Positions 1 through 7,901 of a stretch of DNA of 64,000 nucleotides are shown piece by piece. Numbering within the stretch: the first letter of the stretch is position 1; each line of letters starts with the position of its first letter. Source of the DNA: JADJOY01 sp046331705 [NCBI: bacterium] (GTDB lineage Bacteria > JADJOY01); assembly GCA_046331705.1 (NCBI GenBank), contig JAXLQJ010000016.1:1-64000 (forward strand). The letters run 5' to 3'. The notes below the pieces were generated by a model. The model had not been told where the DNA came from, searched no databases, and worked only from the letters and a program-made list of their open reading frames with translations. The position numbers and the translations under genes were made by a program.

Positions 1-265
1 GAACTCTACCGCGCTAAGCGATGGAAATCGCTGGGTGTGCCGGCGTGAAGCCGTGTGCGCCTCGAAGTGTCCGGAACCGGGATCAGGGCGACTCTCATGG
101 AGCTGTAATGCTCCGGCACCCCCCTACGGCCTCGCGACGCACTCAGGACGTGCTGGCGGCGGGCCGCTTAGGGTCGAATCCCTCGGTCGCGATGGGTGCG
201 GTCGTCGACTCGGCCGGCCGAGCCACGAGCGATTCGACCCATGGCTGGTGTGCCAGCCGGGCTGT

Positions 266-1036
266 TCAGGTCCGTTGGCGCGTTTCGCCGACCGAGGCGG
301 TCGCCGGAGGCGCGGCAGCCATGCGGGGTCGGATCGTGGGCAGCGCGTCCCAGGTTCGCCCTTCGAGTGAGCGGCCGGCTTGCTTCTTGTTCCGCCCACC
401 CCACTGTTTGAAGAAGAACGGAACGCCCGCGGCGAGGCACTGGTCCCGGATCTCGAGGACCCAAGCTTGCTGCATCGGCCGGGGATGATGCCCGGATTCA
501 CCGCCAACGATCACCCAATCGATTCCGGCGAGGTCGATCGCCGGGATAGGGCCGAGAAGCGGCTCGATCGAGAGGAACTTGATGGCTGCGTCGGTGCGAC
601 GGAGGTGGTCGATCCGCCAGGTGAAGTCCGCGCTCTCGACGCTGACGCCCATCCAGACGTGGGAGGGCCAGGGAAGGCGAGCACTCGATGACTCGAGGCG
701 CTCGGCGCGCTTCGTGAGCACTTGGAATTGGTGCCAGCTCGCCCGAACCATCACCTCGAACACGCGCCGAATGAACTCCTCTGGAACGTCCTCGTGGAAG
801 AGGTCGGACATGGAGTTCACGAAGATGCGCTGCGGCCGACGCCAGCCAAGGGGGCGATCGAGCATGTGGGGATGGAGCGTGACGGCGAAGTCGTTGCGGT
901 AATTCGGCTGCCCCATCGCCTTGAGTCGGCGCGACATCACTTCCGCGTAGCAGAACTTGCAACCGGGGCTGATCTTGTCGCAGCCGGTCACGGGGTTCCA
1001 CGTGGATTCGGTCCACTCGATCGCAGATTGGGCCAC
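266..1036 (-). CDS. DUF5131 (phage Gp37/Gp68-like) three-Cys protein
   Basis: About 256 residues. The N-terminus has the family signature W-N-P-V-T-G-C, then S-P-G-C-x-x-C-Y-A-E, with cysteines at about 19, 26 and 29. The spacing resembles an iron-sulfur or radical SAM-like site, but the biochemical role of the family is not established. I chose the GTG at 1036 because GGAGG lies eight bases upstream. An in-frame GTG at 1042 and an ATG at 1060 are alternatives without such a site. Family members often sit beside a 'three-Cys-motif partner' (TcmP) gene. None is present between here and the left edge or immediately upstream, so this copy looks solitary within the window. The family call is firm and the function unknown. 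Confidence 0.85.
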   Translation of the reverse strand: MAQSAIEWTESTWNPVTGCDKISPGCKFCYAEVMSRRLKAMGQPNYRNDFAVTLHPHMLDRPLGWRRPQRIFVNSMSDLFHEDVPEEFIRRVFEVMVRASWHQFQVLTKRAERLESSSARLPWPSHVWMGVSVESADFTWRIDHLRRTDAAIKFLSIEPLLGPIPAIDLAGIDWVIVGGESGHHPRPMQQAWVLEIRDQCLAAGVPFFFKQWGGRNKKQAGRSLEGRTWDALPTIRPRMAAAPPATASVGETRQRT

Positions 1037-1240
1037 GGTCACGCCCTCCGGCGCTGGCACCCGTCGAAGCCGTGGCTGGCGATCTCGTTGGCCACACCCC
1101 GCGGGCTCGCGAAGACGAGATCGTCGATCATCGCACCCGTCGAGCTGCTCGTGGCGACCCGTACCGGTGCGCGCGCGAGCCCGGCCACCCGCTCGATCGA
1201 GTCGCGCCGGCCGAGGCTCCGCAAGCGAATCGCCGTGCGA

Positions 1241-1687
1241 TCACTCGGCCGCTGGGTGCTCCTTCGCGTAGTCGACGGTCAGCCAGCGCTCGGGCGTGAG
1301 GATCACGAGAACGCTTTCCGCCCGCTGGTCCGCGGTGCTGTCGAAGTAGGCGGTGCCGCGTTTCTCGCCGAGGTAGCGAATCGCCAGCGAGCGCTCGAGC
1401 TCGGTGATGTCGGCGTCTTGGTCGATCCGCGCTGGTCCTTCGACGCTGACGTACGCGTACGGTGGCGTTTCGGTCTGGACGAGGAGGCTGATACGACCGG
1501 CTTTCCGGATCAGCTCGGCTTTCTTCGACCGCCCCGAGGTGCTGATGCGAATCGCGCCGCCGGGCTCGTAGTGGTACCAGACGGGCAGGGTGAGCGGGCC
1601 TCGGCCGTCCTCGCTGATGCCGAGGACGGCGACGTGGGGGCCGGCGAGGAATGCCTCGCGCTCTTCCCGGGTCATCGCGAACGACAT
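1241..1687 (-). CDS. PPOX-class (pyridoxamine 5'-phosphate oxidase fold) flavin/F420-dependent protein
   Basis: 148 residues with the split-barrel PPOX pattern: R-E-E-R-E-A-F-L near the N-terminus, a central G-P-L-T-L-P-V-W-Y-H-Y strand, and R-I-S-T-S-G-R-S-K-K-A as the phosphate-contacting strand. The middle reads Y-V-S-V-E-G-P-A-R. Members bind FMN or F420 and reduce small organic substrates, and the sequence alone does not decide which cofactor. The start is the ATG at 1687, preceded by a clear GGAGG with a six-base spacer. A longer upstream reading frame exists but is Ser/Thr/Arg-rich translation of non-coding DNA. The gene stands alone between DUF5131 and the lipase. Confidence 0.85.
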   Translation of the reverse strand: MSFAMTREEREAFLAGPHVAVLGISEDGRGPLTLPVWYHYEPGGAIRISTSGRSKKAELIRKAGRISLLVQTETPPYAYVSVEGPARIDQDADITELERSLAIRYLGEKRGTAYFDSTADQRAESVLVILTPERWLTVDYAKEHPAAE

Positions 1688-1865
1688 CGTCGCCTCCGAG
1701 TTGCCTGCTGGGGATGCTGGCGCTTCGACGTTCTCGGTGTTGGATGCGCCGAATCGACTGGGTGGGGCGCCGAGTGGCGATGGATCGCCGCGCATCGAGT
1801 CATCGCCCGCGCTCCTCGGATGGCTCGGGCGGCGGGTGAGGGTGTGCGGTGTTGCAGCACCGCGT

Positions 1866-2780
1866 TCAGCCGCCGTTTCCGACGGGGATGAACGTGCATC
1901 CCGGGTCGACCGCGTTCGCGGGATCGAGTGCGTTGCGCACGTGGCCGAGCGCGATGTGGTCGTAAGGCATTGCCAGGTGCGCGGTGAAGTCGATGGGGCA
2001 ACGCTCCTGGAGGACGATGTTGGTGGCACCCGGCCCGTGGAGGAACGCGTTGGTGTGTGGCGTCACGAACTCGTCGTAGACGGTGGCGATCACCGTGTAT
2101 TCCACGCCGGGGACGGTGTCGCTCGGCTCGTTCACCGCCGCGAGAAGGTCGGAGCCCGCCACCTGTTGGAGGCACGATACGCAGAACGCATCGACGATCG
2201 CGTGCGAAAGCTCGGGAAAGAGCGCCACCCAGAGGTCGACGATGCCGAAGCCGGTGGTGCCGTAGTTGGAGGGCGCGAGGCCGATCAGCTTCTGCACCTT
2301 CGCGGCACCGCCCAAGTAGCGCAGGTAGTAGCGTGGCATCAGTCCGCCTTGGGAATGCCCGACGATGTCGACCTTGGCGGCGCCGGTCACCGAGCGCACC
2401 TGATCGACGAAGGCGGCGAGCTCCGCCGCCGAGGAAGCGATGTCGGCGAGACCGTAGGAGACGCCCAGGATCGGCGGCCCACCGTAGTTGAACGCGAACA
2501 CGCAGTAGCCCAGGTTCTTGAGCAGCGGCGAGAGCGCGTTCCAGCTGTCGGGCGCGTTGGCGAGCGTGCCGTGGACGAGCACCACCGGTCGCGGATGCGC
2601 GGCACTCGGCCGGCACGAGATGTCGTTCGCCCCCGGTGGCGACGCCTCGGGATGCGATAGCCCGACGAGCACGCCCGCCGCCAGGTTGTACTCCACGGGG
2701 AGCTGGCCGGGCGGCACACAGGTAGCGAGCAGAAGCAGCGTGAGCAGTGGCCACGGTCGACGGGATCGGCGGTGCGACAT
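1866..2780 (-). CDS. secreted alpha/beta-fold lipase (Lipase_2-like)
   Basis: 304 residues. A positively charged N-terminus and a Leu-rich segment end in L-A-T-C at residues 18-21. This could be a lipoprotein signal with an unusual Thr before the Cys, or a plain signal peptide. Catalytic features are the oxyanion strand V-L-V-H-G-T (67-72), the nucleophile elbow G-H-S-Q-G-G with Ser143, and a C-terminal D-H-I-A-L-G-H that could provide the His. The S-P-L-L-K-N-L-G-Y-C-V-F-A-F-N-Y-G stretch is typical of Lipase_2/EstA-type bacterial triacylglycerol lipases. The ATG at 2780 has AGGAGG just upstream. The expected role is hydrolysis of acylglycerols or esters at the cell surface. Confidence 0.88.
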   Translation of the reverse strand: MSHRRSRRPWPLLTLLLLATCVPPGQLPVEYNLAAGVLVGLSHPEASPPGANDISCRPSAAHPRPVVLVHGTLANAPDSWNALSPLLKNLGYCVFAFNYGGPPILGVSYGLADIASSAAELAAFVDQVRSVTGAAKVDIVGHSQGGLMPRYYLRYLGGAAKVQKLIGLAPSNYGTTGFGIVDLWVALFPELSHAIVDAFCVSCLQQVAGSDLLAAVNEPSDTVPGVEYTVIATVYDEFVTPHTNAFLHGPGATNIVLQERCPIDFTAHLAMPYDHIALGHVRNALDPANAVDPGCTFIPVGNGG

Positions 2781-2966
2781 GGGTCCTCCTGCCGGACGAG
2801 GTCGCGCGACTGCGTCGCTCCCAGATCCGCGGGCGCGATCACGCCAGTGTTCCCGGCCACCTGTCAACGGGTGTGTTCGTGTCGCCGCGCGCGAACGTGC
2901 AAGTCGCGCGTGGCTCTGCGCGTCAGGACCGCGGCGATCGCGCGGCGAACGGTAGTCGGCCTCGGC

Positions 2967-3665
2967 TCACGCGGGGTGCGTCGAGCTCCAACGACTGGTG
3001 CCGCCGCTCTCGAAGTCGTCTTCGAAGATGCTGTTCATGTTCACGGTGCGCAGGTCGTCGATCGACAGGGACCAGGGTTGATCCGCGCCGGTGCTGGTGC
3101 CGAGGAAGATCGCGCCGACGTTGGAGAAGTCGGCTCCGGTGCCGGCGGAAGCCACGAAGCTCGTGTAGGGGATCGTGATGTTGGTGGCGCCAAGCAAGAA
3201 CGCGAGCGAAGTCACGGACGCGTGGCCGCCATCGGTCCACACGTAGAGTTCCAGGAACAGCGAGACCGAGCTGCTCGCCGTGGTCTTGAGGAGAAGCGCG
3301 TTCTGGCCGTTCGCCGTCAGGTCGATCCCGCCGAGACCCGTGGGCGCGAACGTCGTCGAGTCGTTGTTGCCGTCCCACCAGAGCTCGATCGTGCCGGTGG
3401 ATCCCGCCGGGCGGTCGAAGCTGAACAGATCGTTGGCCACTTCCGCGGTGATGTCGCCGCCGGCGACGCTCGATCCGCTCACGCGCACGTTGCGCTCGCC
3501 CTGCAGGATGCTCGCACCGTCGACGAACTGACTTTCGGTGCCGGGTGCGGTGTGGAGGGACACCTGGATCGGTCCGGTCTTGAAATCGTCGACCACGATC
3601 GATTGCGCAGCGGCCACGGTGGTCGTGGACGCCGTCAACAGAATGCCCAGCAGAACGGTCTTCAT
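2967..3665 (-). CDS. secreted beta-rich protein ending in the F-x7-W-x4-P tag
   Basis: 232 residues. An N-terminal signal peptide (M-K-T-V-L-L-G, hydrophobic, ending near V-A-A-A-Q-S) is followed by a Ser/Thr/Gly-rich, strand-rich body with no catalytic motif I recognise. The last residues contain I-F-E-D-D-F-E-S-G-G-T-S-R-W-S-S-T-H-P, with F218, W226 and P231, one residue before the end. The same spacing recurs in three other proteins in this window. The ATG at 3665 has AGGAGGA about six bases upstream. It is probably exported and possibly surface-bound. The body could be a carbohydrate-binding or adhesin-like beta-sandwich, but I cannot assign it. Confidence 0.8.
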   Translation of the reverse strand: MKTVLLGILLTASTTTVAAAQSIVVDDFKTGPIQVSLHTAPGTESQFVDGASILQGERNVRVSGSSVAGGDITAEVANDLFSFDRPAGSTGTIELWWDGNNDSTTFAPTGLGGIDLTANGQNALLLKTTASSSVSLFLELYVWTDGGHASVTSLAFLLGATNITIPYTSFVASAGTGADFSNVGAIFLGTSTGADQPWSLSIDDLRTVNMNSIFEDDFESGGTSRWSSTHPA

Positions 3666-3855
3666 CGGGTCCTCCTGCGGGCGACGAGGGCTCACGCCTG
3701 GCGCGGCAGCATCGGAACCAGGCTCACTTCTGGGAAATCCGCCGCGCGGTGTGGCGTCGCACGGCATTGCGCCCCCGAGCGGATTCGTGCTCGTTCGCGC
3801 CGGCTCGGCGAGGTTCGCGCCAGCGCTCGCGTCGCGGTCCAGTCGTTCGGTCTAC

Positions 3856-4722
3856 TCATCGGCTCGCTCGGGTCGTCAGATCCCGCGTGGCGTGGTGAAA
3901 CGCGCGGTTGAGCAGTCGCATCACCAGCTCGTAAGGCCACGCGAGCTTGCGCTGAAACCAGTAGCCAATGCGGATGTCCGGCGAGGTGAAGACCAGGAAG
4001 CGACCCGCCTCCACGCCGCGAATGATCGCTTGCGCCGCTTGGTCGGGCGTCACAGCGTGCTTCACGAAGCGCGCCTTGAGCGCGCGCACCTCGGGGCGGT
4101 CCATGTCCACGCCCACGATCTGGATGGTGTCGACGAGCCCGGTGTGCACCGCCCCGGGGCATACCAGCGTGACGCGGATGCGGTGCCGCCTCAGGTCGAA
4201 GCGCAGCACCTCGGAGATCCCGCGCAGCCCGAACTTGCTCGCGCTATAGGCCGCGTGCCACGGCAGCCCGAAGAGCCCCGCGGCCGAGGACACGTTCACC
4301 AGGTTGCCGCCGCGACCCGCTCGGATCATCGGCGGGAGAAAGCATTCCATCACGTGGATCGGACCCATGAGGTTGATGTCGAGGGTGCGCTGCCAGTGAG
4401 CGTGCTGCAGGTTCTCGATGGCCCCCCACACCGCGATGCCCGCGACGTTCATCACGATGTCCATCGATCCAACCGCGGCGTGCAGCTCGTCCGCGTAGGC
4501 GCGGACCTGCTCGAAGCTCGCGATGTCGAGCGCCTTCGAGGCGCCCACGCGGCCACCGGCAGCCCGAATGGCCTCGACAGTCTCGGCCAAGCCTCGTTCG
4601 TCGATGTCGGTCAGGTGGACCTGGGCGCCGCGCGCGGCGGCGGCGATGGCCGTCGCGCGGCCGATGCCGCTCGCCGCGCCGGTGATGAAGCACTTCTTGC
4701 CGGCGAATCTGGAAGGTTTCAT
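3856..4722 (-). CDS. short-chain dehydrogenase/reductase (SDR)
   Basis: 288 residues of a classical SDR. The NAD(P)-binding motif T-G-A-A-S-G-I-G lies at 14-21, N-V-A-G in the middle of the Rossmann fold, the Ser of V-S-S-A-A-G follows, and Y-S-A-S-K has catalytic Tyr159 and Lys163. A C-terminal extension of about 40 residues is basic and aromatic and may contact the membrane. Substrate unknown. The ATG at 4722 has a GGAG upstream, and the divergent gene at 4825 shares the 102-base promoter region. A much longer in-frame upstream reading frame is only the antisense of that neighbour. Confidence 0.92.
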   Translation of the reverse strand: MKPSRFAGKKCFITGAASGIGRATAIAAAARGAQVHLTDIDERGLAETVEAIRAAGGRVGASKALDIASFEQVRAYADELHAAVGSMDIVMNVAGIAVWGAIENLQHAHWQRTLDINLMGPIHVMECFLPPMIRAGRGGNLVNVSSAAGLFGLPWHAAYSASKFGLRGISEVLRFDLRRHRIRVTLVCPGAVHTGLVDTIQIVGVDMDRPEVRALKARFVKHAVTPDQAAQAIIRGVEAGRFLVFTSPDIRIGYWFQRKLAWPYELVMRLLNRAFHHATRDLTTRASR

Positions 4723-4824
4723 GACGCACTCCGAGCAGGGCCGAGCAGAGCAGCCGAGACGGGATCGGCGCGGCGCGCGATCGGGTGTACACCAGAACCG
4801 CTTGAGCCGCGAGGGAGGTTCGGG

Positions 4825-5472
4825 ATGACGACATCGGCGCCGCGCGTGGAATCCACCCAACTCGAGCCGAGCGGTGGCTGGGCACAACCGCCCGAAGCGC
4901 GCTTGGTGCCGCGGCCTCCCGCGGAGCGCGGGCTGCTCTTTCGAGCGCTGTCGCGCGGATCGACGTTCTTCGGCCGTCCCGAGCTGCCCAACATCTTCCC
5001 GGTGCTTCACCTTCATCCGGGTCTCTTCTGGTCGTGGCTCGTCTTCGCTTCGCGTTTGATGCCCTACGGCAGCCTCCACGCACGGATCCGCGAGAAGCTC
5101 ATCTTGCGCACCGCCTGGAATTGCCGCAGCCGTTACGAGTGGGGCCAGCACGTGGACCTGGCGCTCGCGGCGGGGGTCACCGACGCCGAGATCGTCGACG
5201 TGACGCGCGGCCCGGACGTGATCCCCGACGGCGTCGAGAGAGCGCTGCTCAGCGCGTGCGACGAGCTCTGTGCCGAGAGTTTCGTCCGCGAGACCACGTG
5301 GCAGGTCCTCGCCCAACGATTCGAGCGGTCGCAGCTGGTCGAGATCGTGATGCTGGTCGGCCATTACCGGATGCTCGCCGGTTTCCTGAACACCGCCGGC
5401 CTCGCGCTCGAGGCCCCCGTGGAAGAGCAGCTCGCGGCCTTTCACCGGCGGATCACGTCACGGGCGACGTGA
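4825..5472 (+). CDS. carboxymuconolactone decarboxylase/AhpD-like protein
   Basis: 215 residues. The core R-E-K-L-I-L-R-T-A-W-N-C-R-S-R-Y-E-W-G-Q-H carries the conserved Cys100, Tyr104, Trp106 and His109 of the CMD family. This subgroup has a single Cys, so a canonical AhpD CxxC peroxidase site is absent. The first 60 residues are a Pro-rich extension. Helical segments follow that match the family's all-alpha fold. The ATG at 4825 has GGGAGG seven bases upstream. It is divergent from the SDR at 3856, so the two may be co-regulated, for example in degrading an aromatic or acyl compound, but that is inference. Confidence 0.85.
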   Translation: MTTSAPRVESTQLEPSGGWAQPPEARLVPRPPAERGLLFRALSRGSTFFGRPELPNIFPVLHLHPGLFWSWLVFASRLMPYGSLHARIREKLILRTAWNCRSRYEWGQHVDLALAAGVTDAEIVDVTRGPDVIPDGVERALLSACDELCAESFVRETTWQVLAQRFERSQLVEIVMLVGHYRMLAGFLNTAGLALEAPVEEQLAAFHRRITSRAT

Positions 5473-5575
5473 GTCGACGGCGCCGGATGGCGGAGCGCGT
5501 GCGCCGCTGAAGCGCGGATCCGCGCGGACACGAGCCGAGCGACCGCCGAGCCGGGGGACCTCGACGCGTACGCGC

Positions 5576-6223
5576 CTATTCATCCGCCGCGCGCGGGACG
5601 CCGAAGGGGGATCGCTCGGCGATCGCGCGAATGATCCGTGTCTCGCGTGGCGCGAGTGCCACGAAGACGACGTGGTCCGTCCAGCCGTCCGGATCGCGCC
5701 AGTAGAGGCGCCGAATGCCTTCGCGGGTCATGCCCGCGCGCTTCGCCAGCGCGATCGATCGCGGGTTGTCGACGCGGCAAGCCGCTTCCAAACGCCAGTA
5801 GTGCAGCTTGCTGAAGGCCGCTCGAATCACGGCACGCACGGCCTCGGTGGCGTAGCCGCGGCCCTGGAACTGATTCTGAAAGACGTAACCCAAGTTCGCC
5901 GAGTTCCAGTCCCCTCGCGAGATGGTCGCGAGATCCACGAAGCCGACGTAGGCGCCGCTTCGGCGCTCGAAGGCGCCGAAGACGTACCAGCGATCGCTGC
6001 GCGCAAAACGTCTCTGGCGAGCGAGCAATCTTCGCCAGGCGCGGCGAGAAACCTCCTTGGGGTCGGTAGGTCCGCGGTCATGCTTGTCACGTGCCGGAAG
6101 GGCCTCGAGATGAGCCTTTCGCCACGTCTCGAAATCCGCCTCGGTCGGCGGCCGCAGGACCAGCCGCCGGGTGCGGAGCTCGAGCGGCCAAGTCACGAGC
6201 TTCGCTGGGTTGATGAACTTCAT
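5576..6223 (-). CDS. GNAT-family N-acetyltransferase (RimJ/RimL-like)
   Basis: 215 residues. The N-terminal strand L-R-T-R-R-L-V-L-R-P-P-T-E-A-D and the acetyl-CoA loop Q-F-Q-G-R-G-Y-A-T-E-A are typical of RimJ/RimL-type enzymes. So is the following region V-D-N-P-R-S-I-A-L-A-K-R-A-G-M, with the conserved Asn. It should transfer an acetyl group from acetyl-CoA to a protein N-terminus or a small amine; the substrate is unknown. The start is the ATG at 6223 with AGGAG eight bases upstream. The gene abuts a GGDEF relic on the other strand, suggesting local rearrangement. Confidence 0.9.
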   Translation of the reverse strand: MKFINPAKLVTWPLELRTRRLVLRPPTEADFETWRKAHLEALPARDKHDRGPTDPKEVSRRAWRRLLARQRRFARSDRWYVFGAFERRSGAYVGFVDLATISRGDWNSANLGYVFQNQFQGRGYATEAVRAVIRAAFSKLHYWRLEAACRVDNPRSIALAKRAGMTREGIRRLYWRDPDGWTDHVVFVALAPRETRIIRAIAERSPFGVPRAADE

Positions 6224-6240
6224 CGAGCTCTCCTCGTTCG

Positions 6241-6546
6241 TCGCGCGATCGGATTGCGAGGTCGCCGCGCCGGATCGAAGGGATCGCCAGCGCGATCCTG
6301 CGATCGGTGCGCGGACGTGATCTCGTCGGAAGGCTAGGCGGTGACGACCCCGGCATAGTGTCGCCGGAACCCAATCGGGAGAAGGCGCACGAGCTGGCCG
6401 AGCGATTGCGCGTATCGATCGAAGCGAGCCGCCTCGAGAGCGAAGTCACCCCGCGCGGCACACGCTGCACGGTCACGGTGGGAGTGACGGAGCTTCAGTG
6501 GCCACGAGACGGGCTGCGCGAGCGGATGGGCTCGCTCACGTCGTGA
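6241..6546 (+). pseudogene. relic of a GGDEF (diguanylate cyclase) domain
   Basis: The reading frame gives R-G-R-D-L-V-G-R-L-G-G-D-D, then K-A-H-E-L-A-E-R-L-R-V-S-I-E-A, then C-T-V-T-V-G-V-T-E. These are in the order and spacing of the second half of a GGDEF domain: (D-x-V-x-R-L-G-G-D-E-F), helix, and (V-T-V-S-I-G-V-A). The catalytic GGDEF is changed to GGDDP, the strand after it is shortened, and no first half or upstream sensor is found because a GNAT gene starts at 6223 on the opposite strand. It ends at TGA 6544-6546, overlapping the end of the metallophosphoesterase gene. I judge it non-functional. An intact small protein from the GTG at 6307 is possible but unlikely to make c-di-GMP. 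Confidence 0.6.
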
Positions 6547-7732
6547 GCACGATCAGGGGGATCTCGGCGGGGGCGAACGTGCGGAGCGCCGGGCCGAAGA
6601 AGCCGGTGCCACGGGACACGTAGATCTGGGTGCCGTCTAAGTGGCGGTGAAGGCCGGAGACGTACGGCATCGAGAGGCGTTCGAGGATGCCGATCGGGAA
6701 GAACTGCCCTCCGTGCGTGTGGCCGGAGAGCTGCAATCCCACGCCATGGTTCGCAGCGGCCTCGATCTGGGCGGGCTGGTGGGCGAGCAGCAGCAGCTCG
6801 CGGTCGGGATCGCGACCGGCGAGCGCCGCGGCGACGTTCGGCTCGTGGCTCGAGACGAAGCGGCCCGCGGTGCGATCGGGGATCCCGGCGAGGTCGAGGC
6901 TCGCGCCGCTGGGCTTGGTGTCGCCGATCGTCACGCGCTCGTTCACCAGCACGCGCACGCCGAGTCGCGTGAGGATCTCGAGCCAGGCGGTGGCGGCGCC
7001 GGCGTAGTACTCGTGGTTTCCCGTCGTGTAGTAGACCGCGCGCCGCGCCGCCAGCACGCCGAGCGGATCGAGCACGCGCGCAAGTTCCGCGACGGTGCCT
7101 TCGATCAGGTCACCGGTGATGACCACCGCATCGGGACGCTGACGCTCGGCGAGCTCGATGACGCGTTCCAAGAAGGCGAGTCCCGGGAGCCGGCCGAGGT
7201 GCAGATCGCTGAGCTGGACGATGCGATAGCCATCGAGCTGCATAGGCAGCCGCGCCAGCCGCACGGGCACCTCGGGTAACGTGATGTCCCAGGCGTTGCG
7301 GTAGCCGACGATCGCGGCGCTGGTGGCGGTGATGCCCACGCCGGCGGCCGTGACGCGCGCCGCGAACTGGCGGCGACTCAGCGCGATCTCCGCCGCGGCG
7401 GGCGTGGTGTCTCGAGTCTGGCGAGCGGCTTTCGCCGCGAGTCTGCGCGCAACTCGGGTCGCGACGCGCCGGGGCACGCTCACCAGCGCAAAGCCGATCC
7501 AGAGCTGCAGGAAGGTGGCGAACGCGATCACGCCCGCGATCCGCGCCGCGCCCAGCTCGCGCTCGCCGGGATCGACGCTCGTGCTCATCGCCATCACTCC
7601 CGCGACCACGATGCAGCCGTAGAGCGCGGTGAGCACGCGCCGTCGCGGCCACGGCCACGCGGGATCGCGAATCAAGCGCGCCCACACGTACCAGCCGATC
7701 GTCCCCACCACCGCAACGATCGCGATGAGCAT
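6536..7732 (-). CDS. membrane metallophosphoesterase (YkuE/calcineurin-like)
   Basis: 398 residues. There are three or four hydrophobic segments in the first 90, then a twin-arginine-like patch S-R-R-Q-F at about 119-123 followed by a small hydrophobic stretch, then the phosphoesterase domain. Metal ligands are visible in order: D-L-H-L-G (176-180), G-D-L-I-E-G, G-N-H-E-Y-Y, a H-Q-P motif and G-H-T-H-G-G. It should be a binuclear-metal phosphohydrolase facing the periplasm. Relatives act on UDP-diacylglucosamine or other lipid or nucleotide phosphodiesters, but the substrate here is not readable. The ATG at 7732 is chosen because AGG lies eight bases upstream. A GTG at 7738 is the alternative. 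Confidence 0.9.
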   Translation of the reverse strand: MLIAIVAVVGTIGWYVWARLIRDPAWPWPRRRVLTALYGCIVVAGVMAMSTSVDPGERELGAARIAGVIAFATFLQLWIGFALVSVPRRVATRVARRLAAKAARQTRDTTPAAAEIALSRRQFAARVTAAGVGITATSAAIVGYRNAWDITLPEVPVRLARLPMQLDGYRIVQLSDLHLGRLPGLAFLERVIELAERQRPDAVVITGDLIEGTVAELARVLDPLGVLAARRAVYYTTGNHEYYAGAATAWLEILTRLGVRVLVNERVTIGDTKPSGASLDLAGIPDRTAGRFVSSHEPNVAAALAGRDPDRELLLLAHQPAQIEAAANHGVGLQLSGHTHGGQFFPIGILERLSMPYVSGLHRHLDGTQIYVSRGTGFFGPALRTFAPAEIPLIVLTT

Positions 7733-7901
7733 GCGCACAGCCTAAGCGACGAGTCCCGCCCCGCGTGGCCCATCGGCGTGGGCCGGCCGTGCCGGAGCAC
7801 GGTTGTGTGGCGCGTCGCCGACGACTATGCCATCGCGCGCCATGCGTCCCGTCTCCCGTCACGCCACCGGGGTCGCGCCCGTCAGGCTTCACCGGATCCC
7901 A

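Noticed and set aside
165-190. T-arm-like sequence AGGG-TCGAAT-CCCT near the left edge
   Set aside because: The loop has six rather than seven bases and no acceptor, D-arm or anticodon stem can be placed around it; not a tRNA. The remaining bases up to 265 show no gene.
1039-1224. 61-residue minus-strand frame just upstream of DUF5131, with its stop overlapping that gene's alternative GTG start
   Set aside because: It would need a TTG start without a ribosome site and shows no conserved motif; its position may be chance.
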